Program-made: the position numbers and the translations under genes
Source: Rhabdophis nuchalis
Taxonomy: Eukaryota; Chordata; Lepidosauria; Squamata; Natricidae
Length of the DNA: 64,000 nucleotides
Assembly: GCA_039707465.1 (NCBI GenBank)
Contig: CM077647.1
Span: 42,345,110 to 42,409,109 of the forward strand
Direction: 5' to 3'
Notes under the pieces: model-generated
Databases searched by the model: none
Told to the model about the DNA's origin: nothing
Seen by the model: the letters and a program-made list of their open reading frames with translations, nothing else
Shown: in pieces, positions 1 to 12,254 of the stretch
Numbering within the stretch: position 1 is the first letter of the stretch
Layout of the letters: the number at the start of each line of letters is the position of its first letter

Positions 1-105
1 GCATGTAATACAACCCAGGTTCGAATCCCAGTAAGGGTATGGCTAGCGAGAATGACTCAGTTATCCAGCCAGCTTTTATGTCTGGGGGGTGGGGCCTAGA
101 TCTCA
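1..105 (+). repeat. tRNA-derived SINE, 3' part, cut by window start
   Basis: Near position 20 is a Pol III B-box-like sequence (GGTTCGAATCCC), followed by a short tail that does not look tRNA-like. This fits the body of a squamate tRNA-derived SINE whose A box lies before the window. No cloverleaf can be completed, so it is not called a tRNA gene. Confidence 0.5.
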
Positions 106-990
106 TTTTCCTATTTCTAGCCTGGAGTTTTAACCCCTAGGCCAAACTGTCCTTCTTTCTTTTCTTTTATTTGGGAACTTTAATTAGGAACCTTATTTTC
201 AGCAAGGGCTTTGTTTTCTGAAATGAATTTTAAGATTCTTAAATAATATGAACATGATATGCCAAAGAAATTCAACTGAATTTGTACAATTTATCATGTC
301 CTACCCATCACTGATGGCTAAGGGAGGCTTATCTCTCTGAATGCATATGTATAATGTAACTGATTAGCCTATCAAATGAGCAGTGTAACAATGAGCCGCA
401 AACAATGTCAACAGCTCTTCTAATGAGTTTGCAAGGCCGTCACTCATGGCAATGAATATGAATACCACATTGGAAGCAAACAGAAAAAGGAATTAATTAA
501 TTGTGCAGAACTGCTTCTTGAATAATTTGTTTCAAGATAATATAAATCCTCTGGGTTATTTCAACTTTATATACTTTGATAATTTTCAATACAAATAAAG
601 AAATATATCTATAAAAAAATATTAGAGCAGGAGACGAAATGTGAAAGTTCAGATACATTCCCCATGGTTTAAAACAATTTATGTAATCAATTATTCTGTC
701 TGGAGCACTTGCTAATGAATCTCCATGAATAACCATATGTGAGATCCAGCTGACCACAATTTCCATTCATCAAATTTAAATATATTATAGAGACTCTCGG
801 AGAAAATTAGTGAAAACCTATCTACAAAAAACAATTTGCTTGCTGACCAATACAATAATGCTGAGAATTGTAGATTTTCAAAATATGTTATTTAGCAGAA
901 TCAAATCTCTTAAGGAGTTTTTACGATAAGGAACACAAAAACATAACAGAGTGAAATGTAATTCAAAAACATTCATATTACACAGGGATT
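106..990. other. AT-rich non-coding DNA
   Basis: I see no gene or recognisable repeat here. The short open frames show no domain, codon bias or splice context. Confidence 0.5.
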
Positions 991-992
991 TT

Positions 993-1636
993 GGGAGCCT
1001 CATGATGCTCCCATGTAACACCTCTCCTGCGCGAGCTGCACTGGCTGCCGGTGGCCTTCCGGGTGCGCTTCAAGGTGCTTGTTACCATCTTTAAATCGCT
1101 CCATGGCACGGGGCCTAGTTACTTGCGGGACCGTCTCCTGCCACACACCTCTCAACGACCAATCCGCTCCCACGGGGAGGGCCTCCTCAGGGTGCCAACC
1201 GCCGGTCAATGCCGATTGGCGGTGCCCAGGGGAAGGACCTTCTCTGTAGCAGGTCCAGCCCTCTGGAACGACCTACCCCCCGAACTCCACACTATCACGG
1301 ACCTTCCCCTCTTTCGCCGCTCACTTAAGACATACTTCTTCCACCAAGCCGGTCTAGCTTAGAGCTTAGGGCACAGATGTGACATAATTTTAGCAATTAG
1401 TAATTGGATTTATAATTTTATTAATGGGAAATATTTTTAGCACAGGTTACCTAATTTAATTCATTTTAATATTATCATTGTGTTTATTGTTATTTGTTGG
1501 TGTGATTTTTAATTTCCTGTACACCGCCCTGAGTCCATCTTGATGGAGATAGGAGCAGTATATAAATCGAATAATTAATAAATAAATAAATAAATAAATA
1601 AATAAATGAATGAATGAATGAATGAATGAATGAATG
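993..1636 (+). mobile_element. L2-like LINE, 5'-truncated 3' end
   Basis: The reading frame from about 1000 to 1362 encodes the C-terminal tail of a non-LTR retrotransposon polymerase. It contains the LHWLPVAFRVRFKVL and ALWNDLPPEL motifs found at the end of L2/CR1-clade ORF2 proteins. A stop interrupts the extreme start (TGA where the second copy near 7560 has CGA). The 3' UTR runs into the tail sequence CACCGCCCTGAGTCCAT and ends in AATAAATA/AATGAATG tandem repeats, an L2-style terminus. Only the last part of the polymerase is present, so this is a dead 5'-truncated insertion. Assignment to L2 rather than another CR1-superfamily clade rests on the tail type. Confidence 0.8.
1570..1636 (+). 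repeat. (AAAT)n/(AATG)n tetranucleotide tail
   Basis: AAAT units pass into AATG units at the 3' end of the L2-like LINE. This is the usual tandem tail of this LINE type. Confidence 0.9.
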
Positions 1637-1889
1637 TACCAGATGACTGCTAAAAATATGAAGTATCACCCTGGACTGTGGTGACTCATTGAAATAAGTT
1701 ATTTTTAATAAGACTTCTTTGGACAGAATTGGTATGACCACACGACATTCATGGGTTTCTTCCATCAAGGGGCTACAAGTCACTATTTGAGAAGTTTCCA
1801 CAATATCCTATTTTAGAATTTTTCAGTGGGAGAAGTTCTGGTTATTTTTCACATATGTTAAGTTTGCTAGATTTCATCATCTTTAGCAC

Positions 1890-2450
1890 TGTTAACTATG
1901 AGATACTCCTGAAAATTGAGCAGGTCCAGCAGTATTTTACAAGAAGAGTACTCTATTCCTCTGCTCACAATATAATTCTGTATGCAATGAGGCTCAAACC
2001 TTTGGGATTGGAATACCTGGAACTATGCCTCCTATGGTCTGACCTAAGAATAGTACACAAAATTGTTTGCTACAACATCCTACCTGTCACCGACTACTTC
2101 AGCTTCAACCTTAATAATATATGAGCAAACAATAGATACAAACTCAAAGTAAATTGCTCCAAACTGATTGCAGAAAATACAACTTCAGCAACAGAGTGGT
2201 CAATGCCTGGAATGCACTACTTTACTGTTGTTACATCCTCAAACCCCCAGAGCTTCAATCTTAAATTGTCTATTGTGGACCTCATCCCATTCCTAAAAGG
2301 TCTGTAAAGGGGGTGTGCATAAGCGCACCAGCGTGCCTACTGTCCCTATCCTACTGTCCCCATTTATTTGTACTCATTTTCTTTGTTCATGTCCATGTTT
2401 ATACTTATACCTGTTTTAAAAACTATTTAAAAAAAGCTGCTGTGCTGGAT
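1890..2450 (+). pseudogene. Degenerate CR1-superfamily LINE 3' fragment
   Basis: The 89-residue frame ending at 2124 keeps the pattern of a LINE polymerase C-terminus: QVQQYFTRRV, then LKPLGLEYLEL, LWSDLRIVHKI and DYF. After its stop, further remnants in other frames continue to about 2280. The 3' flank carries a CR1-like snake or lizard repeat tail containing CATAAGCGCACC. It is clearly a polymerase relic broken by stops and frame changes. The exact family is not resolved. It differs from both the L2-like copies and the CR1 copies elsewhere in the window. Confidence 0.6.
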
Positions 2451-3042
2451 GCACCATGAAACTGATGTTTACTTAGTGCTGATTATCCTAATCAGCTGTA
2501 GCTACTTGGTTAGTTACAGGATGAACCAGCCAGGGCACATCAGCTGAAGCCCTCTTTAAGCCTAAGTCTATCTACTTTGTTTGCTGAGCATTAGGATATG
2601 AAAGAGAAACCCTCTCATTTAATGCCCTTGAAACTTGCCACATAAATAAAATGTAGAGTGGAAAAGAATGGGAGCTACTTTATGAATGGCCATAATTCAT
2701 TCAAATGAAGTTAATTCAAATCATGCTCATTATGAGCAGCCTTAAGTATTTTACCAGGAAGCAGGGAATGATCCTAATACTTATTTCTGTCTTGCAGGAA
2801 CAAATTATCCAGCCTGAAAAAATGGAAAGAGATCCATATAATCGTATTCTGTTATAGAATACTTATAGAAGTTTATACTTACCATATTTTGCTTTGGATG
2901 CAATTTCCCCCCCCCCCCCCTCCAAGAACTATTCAATTCTAGAATCACTTTACAGCACACTTTAAAAAATAGGGAGGAAATCCAATTAACATTTAGATAA
3001 TTAAAACATTACATTCTGCATACAAGAACAACAACAAAAATC
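2451..3042. other. Non-coding DNA with a poly(C) run
   Basis: No gene is seen. A run of about 12 C residues lies near 2908-2920. The rest is AT-rich unique sequence. Confidence 0.45.
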
Positions 3043-3576
3043 ACCATATTTTTCGGAGTATAAGACGCACCAGAGTATAAGACGCACCCAGGTTTTGAAG
3101 AGGCAATTTTTTTAAAAAAAGTAGGTAGATAGATAGAGGGATAGAGAGGGAGAGAAAGAGAAATACAGTAGGTAGGTAGGGAGAGAGAGAGAGTAGGTAG
3201 GTAGGTAGGTAGGGAAGGAGGGAGGGAGGGAGAAATACAGTAGGGAGGGTGGGAGGGAGACAGAGTGTATAGTTAGGTAGGTAGGTAGGTAGGTAAAGGG
3301 ATAGGGAGAGAGAGAGAGAGAAATACAGTAGGTAGGTAAGTAGGGAGAGAGAGTGTGTGTAGATAAGATAAGTAGGTAGAGGGATAGAGAAAGAGAAATA
3401 TATATAGAGAGAAATATGGTAGATAGGTAGGGGAAGAGAGTGTAGATAGGTAGGTAGAGGGATAGAGAGAGAGAAATAGAGAGAGAGAAATACAGTAGAT
3501 AGGTAGGGAGAAAGACAGAGAGTGTAGATAGGTAGAGGGATAGAGAGAGAGAAAGAGAGAGATACAGTAGATAGGT

Positions 3577-3644
<68 letters not shown>

Positions 3645-4236
3645 TAGGTAGGTAAGTAGATGTTTCCAGGTGTATTTACCCATGTGCTGGAGAAGGAAAT
3701 CATTGACCATCTTTGGAACAAATCTTTGTTTCTGCAGGCACAGTACTTGACCAATGTAATTCTCATCAATCACTCTAACAGCTTTCCAAAAGGGGAAAAA
3801 AAACCTTTTTGCACTGTGCAAACCTCTCCCAAATGGCCCATTTTTCATGAAAATGGGCCCATTTTTTTCAAATAAAAGGCATGTATAGCCTTGGAGGGGC
3901 TCACAGAGTGCTCCTGTAGGGGGGGGGCAGAATGAGGAAAAACGGCCATTTTTCATGAAAACGGGCTGTTTTTTATCAAAAAATAGCATGCATAGCTTAT
4001 GGAGGCTTACAGAGTGCTGCTGGGGGCTGGGGGGGCAAAAACACCCTGTTCTTTGCTCATTTCTGCCCTCCCCAGCCTCCAGGAGCTATCTGGAAGCCCC
4101 CATAAGGGTATGCGCTTGGTGAAGGGGCGAGGTTTCAGGGGGCAAAAAATGCTGCATTCAATGTATAAGACACACCCAGATTTTCAGCCTCTTTTTAGAG
4201 GAAAAAAGATGTGTCTTATATTCCAAAAAATACGGT
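3043..4236. mobile_element. Inverted-terminal-repeat DNA element filled with simple sequence
   Basis: The left end (ACCATATTTTTCGGAGTATA) and the right end, read on the other strand (ACCGTATTTTTTGGAATATA), form inverted terminal repeats. Both include the word TATAAGAC(G/A)CAC, which is also duplicated directly just inside the left end. Such paired ends mark a non-autonomous DNA transposon. No transposase is present and I could not define a target-site duplication, so the superfamily is left open. The interior holds about 540 bp of GGTA/GA-rich minisatellite (3120-3655), then two roughly 110-bp tandem units (about 3840-3950 and 3950-4030) sharing CCATTTTTCATGAAAA. Open frames across the GA-rich part are artefacts of a three-frame-open simple repeat. 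Confidence 0.65.
3120..3655. repeat. Composite GGTA/GA minisatellite
   Basis: Blocks of (GTAG)n, (GA)n and the spacer GAAATACAGTAG alternate with a period of roughly 50-60 bp, ending in a pure (AG)n run at about 3578-3640. The complementary strand has the same word order as the tract at 45.4-45.8 kb. Confidence 0.85.
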
Positions 4237-4239
4237 ATA

Positions 4240-5265
4240 TCTTTAATAAGAAAAAGAGAATTTCTCATTGAACTGATGGAATTTAATGATCCTTTTTAAT
4301 TATCAACTTTTCACTTATTCTAAATAATGCACCCAAGTGTTAATGTCTGCTCACAGGTGATGCCTTCCAAAGCCAATGTAACTAATTTGCACCAGGTCCA
4401 ATTACTTATTTTTATTCTCACCTTTCAAAAGAAATTACACAAAGGAAGCTCATATACTTTGTTTCTAAAATGATACAAGAACGAGAAAATCATGTCCCGT
4501 TTCACAGTTTTGCCCCATGAACTGAGGTGATTCCAGTCTGGAAAAGGCATTTCCATTACCATATAAACCACACTAATAGCACATACAGCACTGTAGAAAA
4601 CGAGAAAGAATTATACACAGAGGATTTCCACCCAAGAGCAATCAAAAACAGCAAATCTTCAAAACTCACAGAAGTCAGAGAAAAATAGCAAAAGTAAGAA
4701 ATTAAATGTGCCCAATCATAGCATCCCATAGCAACCTGACTAAGAACTATCCAGGACCTGATCAATTTGGGGGGGAAACAAGTCAGAGTACAAAATGATG
4801 TAATAAATAAACCTATCTAGATCAAACTATCCAAAAGGTACACTAATATTTTTTTTATTTAAAAAAATGTATCTAAAAACTCACCCTAATATTTTTGTTT
4901 TTAATTTCCCAGTGAAAAGGGAGATTATCACTTTTTATTATTTTCATACATTGGTAAACTGAATTCAGCAAGCCTTTGATTTTTCAAATGAATATTAAGA
5001 TTGTAAATCATATGAAAAGGATATGCCAAAGAAATTCAGTTGAAATTGTACAATTTATCTCATATCATATTTACCTCCCTGATAAATGAAATGAGAAAGC
5101 ATAGGTAACTACACAAATAAGCCTAGATAAATCAATATTCCATGGATTGTAACTCACTGTGACAGCCTCTTCGACATGTGTTAGGATTTACGTGTTTTAT
5201 TAAAACCCTTGAAAGTTCCAATTTCAAAGAATTCCAAGAATTCTTTAAGCACATTGTTACAAAAG
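4240..5265. other. AT-rich non-coding DNA
   Basis: No gene or repeat that I can name. The short frames have no supporting motif. Confidence 0.4.
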
Positions 5266-5873
5266 TAGGTAGTTCTCAACTTACAACCACAATAGACCCA
5301 GAGGTGGGTTCCTACTGGTTCGGACTGGTTCATCCGAGTAGGTAGTAACGCAGGTGGCCACCCCTCCCCCCCTAAACCAGTTCAATCGGTGGCGCCAGAG
5401 GTGCTGCCATCTTGTTTTTCACTTCTGCTCATGCGCAGAAGCATTTTTTTACTACTGTGCATGCACACATACTGTGCATCAAGTGTGCAAGCATGCAAAG
5501 TTCATCCTTCAGCGAACCAGCAGTAACAGAAGCCAGAAACTACTCCTAAATGGACCCAACATTTGTGCTGCTAAGCAAAACATTTGTTAAATGAATTTTG
5601 CCCCATTTTACCTTTTACTTAGTAACACAGTTGTAAAGTGAATCTGGCTTCCTCACTGATTGTGCTTGTCAGAAGAACACAAAAGGGGATTATATAACCC
5701 CAGGAGACTGCAACTATCATAATGCTGAGTCAGTTGCCAAGCTTCCAAATTTTGATCATATGATGTTGGGGCAACTGCAACAATCATAAGTATGAAAAAC
5801 AGCCACAAGTCATTGTAACTTTGAACAGACAAAGTTGTTGTAAATTGAGGACTACCTGAATATGATTCTAATT
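5266..5873. mobile_element. Non-autonomous TIR DNA element, interrupted by a hAT-like element
   Basis: The left end (GGTAGTTCTCAACTTACAAC) and the complement of the right end (GGTAGTCCTCAATTTACAAC) are inverted repeats. Between them lie weakly repeated words around 'gtaaatgaat' and 'gatcatatgat'. The element encodes nothing. The segment 5299-5548 is a later insertion of a different element. Related fragments occur at about 22050-22232, 32930-33345 and 56895-56955. The superfamily is unassigned. Confidence 0.6.
5299..5548. mobile_element. Short hAT-like MITE (family H, copy 1), nested
   Basis: It starts CAGAGGTGGG, the terminus shared by the other family-H copies in this window. It is flanked by AATAGACC on the left and AATGGACC on the right, an 8-bp target-site duplication with one mismatch. 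Eight-base duplications are typical of hAT transposition. It lies inside the TIR element at 5266-5873. The right terminus is eroded. Confidence 0.65.
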
Positions 5874-7060
5874 ATTCTAAATACTGTATATAGTTCTAAA
5901 ACTTCCTTATTTACCTCTTAGCACTATTACATTAAAATTTCAATAACCATACCTGAATTTGAGATTTGTCATCACAACATTGCTTTAAACACACATCTTC
6001 ACTGGAAGTTTTGAAATACTTAACCATCACCTTTTGTTTCTGTGGTGAATTTATCCATTAAACACACCATTGTGCTCTATGCAGTGACTGAAAAAATCCC
6101 ATCTAAAAAATCATAAATGATCTATTGCATTTCTATTCATTCTTCCACATGATTTATCTGCCAATATAAAAGTGGCATATCTCAAAATATATCAATTTCA
6201 ACTATACCCATTTCTATTTGACATTTATTACTAGGTTCACAGATGATTTTTTTCAGCTAACTTAAAAAGTGCTATGGAAATAATCTGAGGTAGGCCTGGC
6301 ATTTGTGTTACAAGCAAGGGGAATGGGAGGGAGGACCTATTGCATTGCTTGTGGTAAAGAGGAAGATCAAACGTTGATTTGTCAGGTACATAACATGGAG
6401 GTTCTTTCATTTCTGTCACGGTTCAGCTGCTTTAATCAGGTCAGCAAGTCATTTCAGTCATTTTGTTGAACTTCCAGGTCCGAAACTTGGATTGTGGTAT
6501 TATTGCACTGATGGCATCAAGCTACACTTTTTCTAAAAGAAATGTGTGCTGTTGTTTTTTAATCAGTACATGGTGTCAACAGCAAGCAATTGCTTTGGCA
6601 ACCTGGCATTAAACCAGAAGAATCTGCTGTTAGGTTTTTTGTTGTTGTTCAGGAACACCAACACAAAATGAGGCATTTATTATTCCTGAGGGTATAAGGA
6701 CATCTGACTTATTGTTGATTTATAAGCTATTCTAAGACAGAAACCTATTCAAAAGCTGGTCCACCATTCAAAACTAGACAATTGATTTACTAGGAAGTCT
6801 GATAAGAACAGCAAGAGTTGTAGCTAGTTTCTCACTGGCTGTGTGTTTGCAATGCAACAACAGAATTAAAGCATAACCTGTATTCCTCCAGGAGAAAGGA
6901 ACAAGAAGTGAAGTTTTATGGTATAGCTAGGTAGTGTAAAACATTTTTTTTATCTTAATGTATAAGTTAAGTCAATGATTTAAAGGTTAACATTCAAGCA
7001 TCATGAGGAAACAGATTTAAGAGTATAATGATATATTCATATGGCAAATGGTTGTGGGGT
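5874..7060. other. Non-coding DNA
   Basis: No coding region or repeat family was recognised. Confidence 0.4.
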
Positions 7061-7061
7061 A

Positions 7062-8117
7062 GAATACCACCAGTACACTGATGATACTCAGTTGTACATA
7101 TCTACCCCCAACCACCCCAGCGATGCCGTCGAAGTGATGTCCCGGTATATGGAAGCCGTGCGGCTCTGGATGAGAAGTAACAAACTTCGGCTCAACCCGT
7201 CCAAGACCAAATGACTTTGGTTCCCAGCGTCACGACATAGACAGCTGATCCCATCGCTGGTTATCGAGGGCGAGTCACTAGCCCCCATTGAGAAAGCCCG
7301 TAACTTAGGCGTCCTCTTGGATTCGCGGCTGTCCTTAGATAGCCTTATAGCAGCTGTGACCAAGGGGGCTTTTTACCAGGTACGTCTGATACGCCAGTTA
7401 CGTCCCTTTCTTAACCGGGATGCCCTCCGCACTGTCACTCAAGCACTCATGACATCCCGCCTAGACTATTGCAACACTCTTTACATGGGGCTCCCCTTGA
7501 GGTGCATCCGGAGGCTCCAGTTGGTACAGAGTGCAGCCGCGCGAGGAATCATGGGAGCCTCTCGATGCTCCCATATAACACCTCTCCTACGCGAGCTGCA
7601 TTGGCTACCGGTGGCCTTCCGGGTTCATTTCAAGGTGCTTGTCACCATCTTTAAATCGCTCCATGACTCAGGGCCTAGTTACTTGCGGAACTGTCTCCTA
7701 CCACATACCTCCCACTGACCGATTCGCTCCCAGGGGGAAGGCCTCCTCAGGGTGCCGACCGCCGGTCAATGCTGGCTGTCGGCATCCAGGGGTAAGGCCT
7801 TCTCTGTGGCAGGGCCCACCCTCTGGAACGACCTGCCCCCTGACCTTCGCACTATCACAGACCTTCCCCTCTTTCGCCGCTCACTCAAGACTCATTTCTT
7901 CCAACAAGCTGGACTAGCGTAGAATTTTAGACCTCATATACGCCAAAACTCCAACCAAACTAGTAAATGGTTAATAGGTTAATGGGAATTTTAGTACAAG
8001 TTAATTTAATTAATTTTAATTCATTTATTGTATATGTTATTATTTATTATGGTAGATTTATCTGTACACCGCCCTGAGTCCATTTCGATGGAGATAGGTG
8101 CGATTTACAAATTGAAA

Positions 8118-8184
<67 letters not shown>
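7062..8184 (+). pseudogene. L2-like LINE polymerase fragment with 3' tail
   Basis: Translated pieces cover the second half of a non-LTR reverse transcriptase. The catalytic box appears as YTDDTQLY near 7075, followed by RLWMRSNKLRLNPSKTK, NLGVLLDSRLSL, RLDYCNTLYMGLP, LHWLPVAFRV and an ALWNDLPPEL-like end. The frame is broken by a stop after KTK (about 7212), a stop after LLPHTSH near 7718, and a frame change into the last part, so no protein can be made. The 3' UTR ends in the same CACCGCCCTGAGTCCAT tail as the copy at 993-1636 and in a long (AAAT)n run. This copy is longer and overlaps the first in its last 600 bp. It is 5'-truncated: the endonuclease and first half of the RT are missing. 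Confidence 0.85.
8112..8184 (+). repeat. (AAAT)n microsatellite, LINE tail
   Basis: About 18 AAAT units end the L2-like LINE. Confidence 0.9.
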
Positions 8185-11100
8185 GTGCATGCCTATTGAT
8201 TAACATGGTTGCTCACTCTGCTATCTTTCATCTATCTGGCTCAGCAACTTAAAAGTCAGTGGCTTTTCTATAACATAGTACACTAGTTTTATTTAGCACT
8301 AATCAGCTTTAATCAGTAGAAAACAGTGGCAGTTAAGCATCAAGTTTGGGATGGGGAAAGGAGATGGTAAGTTTAATGACAGGAATAGGAGGAAAGACCA
8401 ATTGGCCATTGCCTCTTGCAACATTAAAGGCAAATAATGGATTTTGAGGGAGTATTAATGGAACCCTGCTCCCATACTTAGACCAATTAAGTCAATACCT
8501 AATACTTTGTCAATAATGTCACTCTACACCCTCCAATAAGTCTGTAGTGGAAACCAGAAACCTGGTTTCAAGAGGCATGTAGCTTCTCTATTCCAAATGA
8601 TGCTATTCAGCATGGCTCATATTCTGATGCCACTAAGTGGAGAAGCATTGGTTTTATACTATATGGACAAGAAGAAGGAAGTTATATTTCCTTCATCCTA
8701 ATGAATCTTGTAAAGCTCTGGGAAGGGGAGAAATGTGAATGATTTTGATGTGTGTGTGTGTGCGTGTGTGTGTTTTCTACAACCAAATACCCTCACATAG
8801 CTTGTGCTTGTTATCAGAAAAACAGTAGAATATGTTTATGCATTTTCAGTATGTATCTAAATTATATTATTTGCCATTTGTTTCAAATGGGAAGCCAGAT
8901 ACAGTTTGTAGAAATATTCCAGAAGAATCCCTCCTATAATTGATCTACAGTACAAGGTCAATGTTATAGAGTAGATCAGCAGGAAAGACACTCATTGATT
9001 ATCATTACATGTGCCTATCAGACAACTGTCAACATGCTTGTATATAAGGCAATTTTACAATTTTCAGCTTTAATATGGAAAGTGCACCTTGAAGGACATT
9101 ATATGCTGGTTTGAAGGACACGCCAAAACTGTTTTGTTCTTGTCTAATGCAAGACACACAGAGATCTGAACATCTGTGCATACTATGTCACTGTGTCTGA
9201 TCTTATTCTTATCAATGTACTATGCACCTTTATGAATAACAATCATGTTTCCAAATCTTTGAATTAAATAGGGGGCATGGAAAGGGGTTGTAAATTACAA
9301 AAGTATAGATGATGAGCATTTGTAAAGGGGAATTTGGGTAAATGAATCTTAATTTCTCAGCTTAATTTCTGCATCAAGCAGCAGTGAAGATAATTTCTGC
9401 ATAATTACTCTTTTTTACATTGATGGATGTGTGTAGAAACTAGATAACAAATAGAAAGCTTTGAACTGTTTTGAAGATTTCTTCCAACTTTAGTTCTGGT
9501 CACATTCACTATCAACTGTTGTCATAAGTTAACCTTGGTGTTACACATTTAGCATGAAGCCTGGCATCTGTAGGCCAGTAACAGAAAACAATGCATCAGT
9601 CCATCCCAATTGTAGGTACTTGTGGCTCTTCAGATGTTGCTGAAGTATAATTCTTTGCCACTGGACAAGCTGGTTATAGTTGCCAGAAGTTATATTTTAG
9701 CATCATGTAGAGGGCCACACATTTCACCATCTCTTGTCTATCCCTCCCTCAGTCTAATAGACTCATTCAGAATTTTGAATGAAAATAAGTTTTCATTCAA
9801 AAAGTTCCTATCTTCAACTTCTTAAAACAATTATCCTGGGATCAGGCCTCTGCATACCTTTTATTTTTTGCTATTGAATCCAAAGCACAACACCACCCAA
9901 TAATGATACTTTCTCAAACAATGAACAATATTATCATGTATGCATGGGAAATCTACCCACTGGGAATTTAGTCTGTTCATAGAACTAAAACTCCATTAAC
10001 TTAGATCTAATAAATCTATTTCAGTAAATCCAGCACTAGTAAATAAAGAACTGTGCAATCAACTTCTCATAAACCGCCTGATTTAGCTGTGATTGTATGT
10101 AATGATCCCATTGTTTTGAATGTGTGTGTTCCTGCCAAAAATGCAGCATTCAGCACCCACATGAACAGTAATCCTTGCTTCCAGACAAGGCTATGATCAA
10201 GATCCCAATCTCTAACTTAAGACACTTGAGTTTCAGCATTCCTGCAAAAACCCAATTTTATGTATTGTTGGCTTTATTAATTGTAAACACACATCAAATA
10301 CCTCCATGGAAATATAATAAAGGCAAGGGAGAAGAGGAGGTAAGTGGGATTCTGCTCCTAACACAGAATCCAGTTAATTGAATTCAAATTCAACATGGAC
10401 GAGGCATGAGAAGATGTGATGATACTTGAAAGCAAGGGAAAACTCTAGCAAGCCTAAACTCTGTTCTAGTCTACCCTGAAGCTGGTGGTGATCATCAGAT
10501 AATGTTCTTCCTTTTCTTGGAAGCCAACATTTACATTCAAGAATGTCCATAGGATATGGTTTTTAAAAACTCCACAGCATACACTATAAGTGATTAATGT
10601 AGAATACTGGGTTTTCTCATTAATGAAAGCCCAATGTATCCAGTAAAATTTGCTACTTGTCTTATGCAACCAGAAGTGTTTGCTTTTATAGCTTTCATCT
10701 TGGTTCAGTGCCAAGGGGCTACATGGAAGGTAAGAGTGAGATAGACTTCCTGGAATATCTGTCTCTTTGTGGACAATGGACAAGTTGAAACTACTGAACA
10801 TGTCCTTCTCTATAGCTCATTCTACAAGGCCATTTGTAATGTTCTTATTCTCCCTTTAGTTAGACTATAGACCTGCTAGACTATACAAATCAGTTCTACA
10901 TTTCTCTCTTAATTTGAGACAATGGTCTGGTCCTGCCATAAACTACAATGTGATAAAGGTTCTGTGCAGCAGTGTGTAAAATTCAATGAAACTGATGTAT
11001 AGTAAGTACTAATCTGGTCTGACACAATCTATTATTATATTTTGGCTTCAATTCTTTTATATTTAGCTTAATCATTTATAATGTAGCTTGCCGTTTTAGT

Positions 11101-11770
11101 TTTATAGAAGGCATAGAATGCTACCTTTATAACATTTTATTATAGTGTATAGCTTTTAGAGATACTTTAAATATTGTGTGGGAGACCTTATAGTTTAAAA
11201 TTATAAATACAAATTATACATTTTTAATGTTATTATGTTACCATTAACTTTTGCAATTATTGTCTACACAGTTTATAGATATTGATTATGTTAAAGCTAT
11301 GAGCTCTTAATTTAGCAGCCAATTTTGCATTTTTTAGGCTTTACCTTATGGTGAGTAAACATTAAAATAAAGGAACTGACTGACTGATTAGTTGGAAACT
11401 TCACAGAGTATCAAATCTGCTGTGTACATAAAACAATATCTTTCCTTTTAAAACATCACAATAATTGTAATAAAAAGGCCATCACTTTTTGGCAATCATA
11501 TTATATAGCAATCCAGTCTTGGTATGTTTACAAATATCAGGTTTAGATTTTATAATCACTTAAATATTGTCTGGTTTCCTACTATCAACAATTGCTTTCA
11601 TTCAAAAAACAAAATCCCTCATTCTGAAATGTAATAATGCCCCCCACCCAGCTCTCTCTTTGAAATTCAAATTGCATCAAGTTCTTTAAGCATTCTGATA
11701 TTTCTAATATCTATTAATTCTGTAATTCAGTTGCTTCAGCCCAACATCATTTGGCTGATGTTTTATGGAA
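8185..11770. other. Non-coding DNA, about 3.6 kb
   Basis: AT-rich sequence with a short (TG)n at about 8748-8773. No gene, SINE or terminal inverted repeat that I can support. Confidence 0.4.
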
Positions 11771-11773
11771 ATA

Positions 11774-12251
11774 CAGTGGTACCTCGGACCACGAACGCCT
11801 CTCATCACGTCCAATTCGCTTCCCGACCAAAAATTTCCCAAAAAATGTGCCCCGGTTCACGAACACTGTTTCGCTGCACGAACGGAAAAGTTCGTAAAAA
11901 ATGCTCCACTGCACGAACTCTGCCTCACTTCACGAATTCCGCCTCGCATCACGAACTCCGCCCTCGCATCACGAACGGAAAAGTTCGTAAAAATGCCCGG
12001 ATTCACAACCTCCGTTTCGCTTCACGAACCGGAGCCGCGGACATTTTAAAAACAAGGTCAGAACGGATTAACTGGATTTACATTGAACCCTATGGGAAAC
12101 TGTGCCTCGCATCACAACCAAAAAACAAGGTCAGAACGGATTAATCGGATTTACATTGAACCCTATGGGAAATTGTGCCTCGCATCACAACCAAATCGGA
12201 TCGCGACCAGAGTCATTTCACGAATTAAGTTCGTGATCCAAGGTACCACTG
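11774..12251. mobile_element. pogo/Tigger-like MITE with TA duplication
   Basis: The ends are CAGTGGTACCTCGG and, inverted, CAGTGGTACCTTGG. Both sides are flanked by TA, the target of Tc1/mariner/pogo transposases. The CAGTGGTACC terminus resembles Tigger/pogo elements. There is no transposase. The inner part holds repeated 'cacgaac' words, including two copies of GAACGGAAAAGTTCGT, and a direct duplication of about 70 bp (around 12050-12120 and 12125-12195) containing CATTGAACCCTATGGGAAA. Open frames here are non-functional. Confidence 0.7.
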
Positions 12252-12254
12252 TAT

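Noticed and set aside
1..60. tRNA gene at the window start
   Set aside because: Only a B box is visible, followed by non-tRNA sequence typical of a SINE; no acceptor pairing can be shown.
3120..3655. CRISPR-like array of regular repeats
   Set aside because: The spacers are themselves low complexity, the period varies, and the context is a vertebrate genome.
3041..3989. Two open frames of about 240 codons rich in LSLSLS and YLPTYL
   Set aside because: They translate GA/GGTA simple repeats, which lack stops in several frames. There are no domains and no gene signals.
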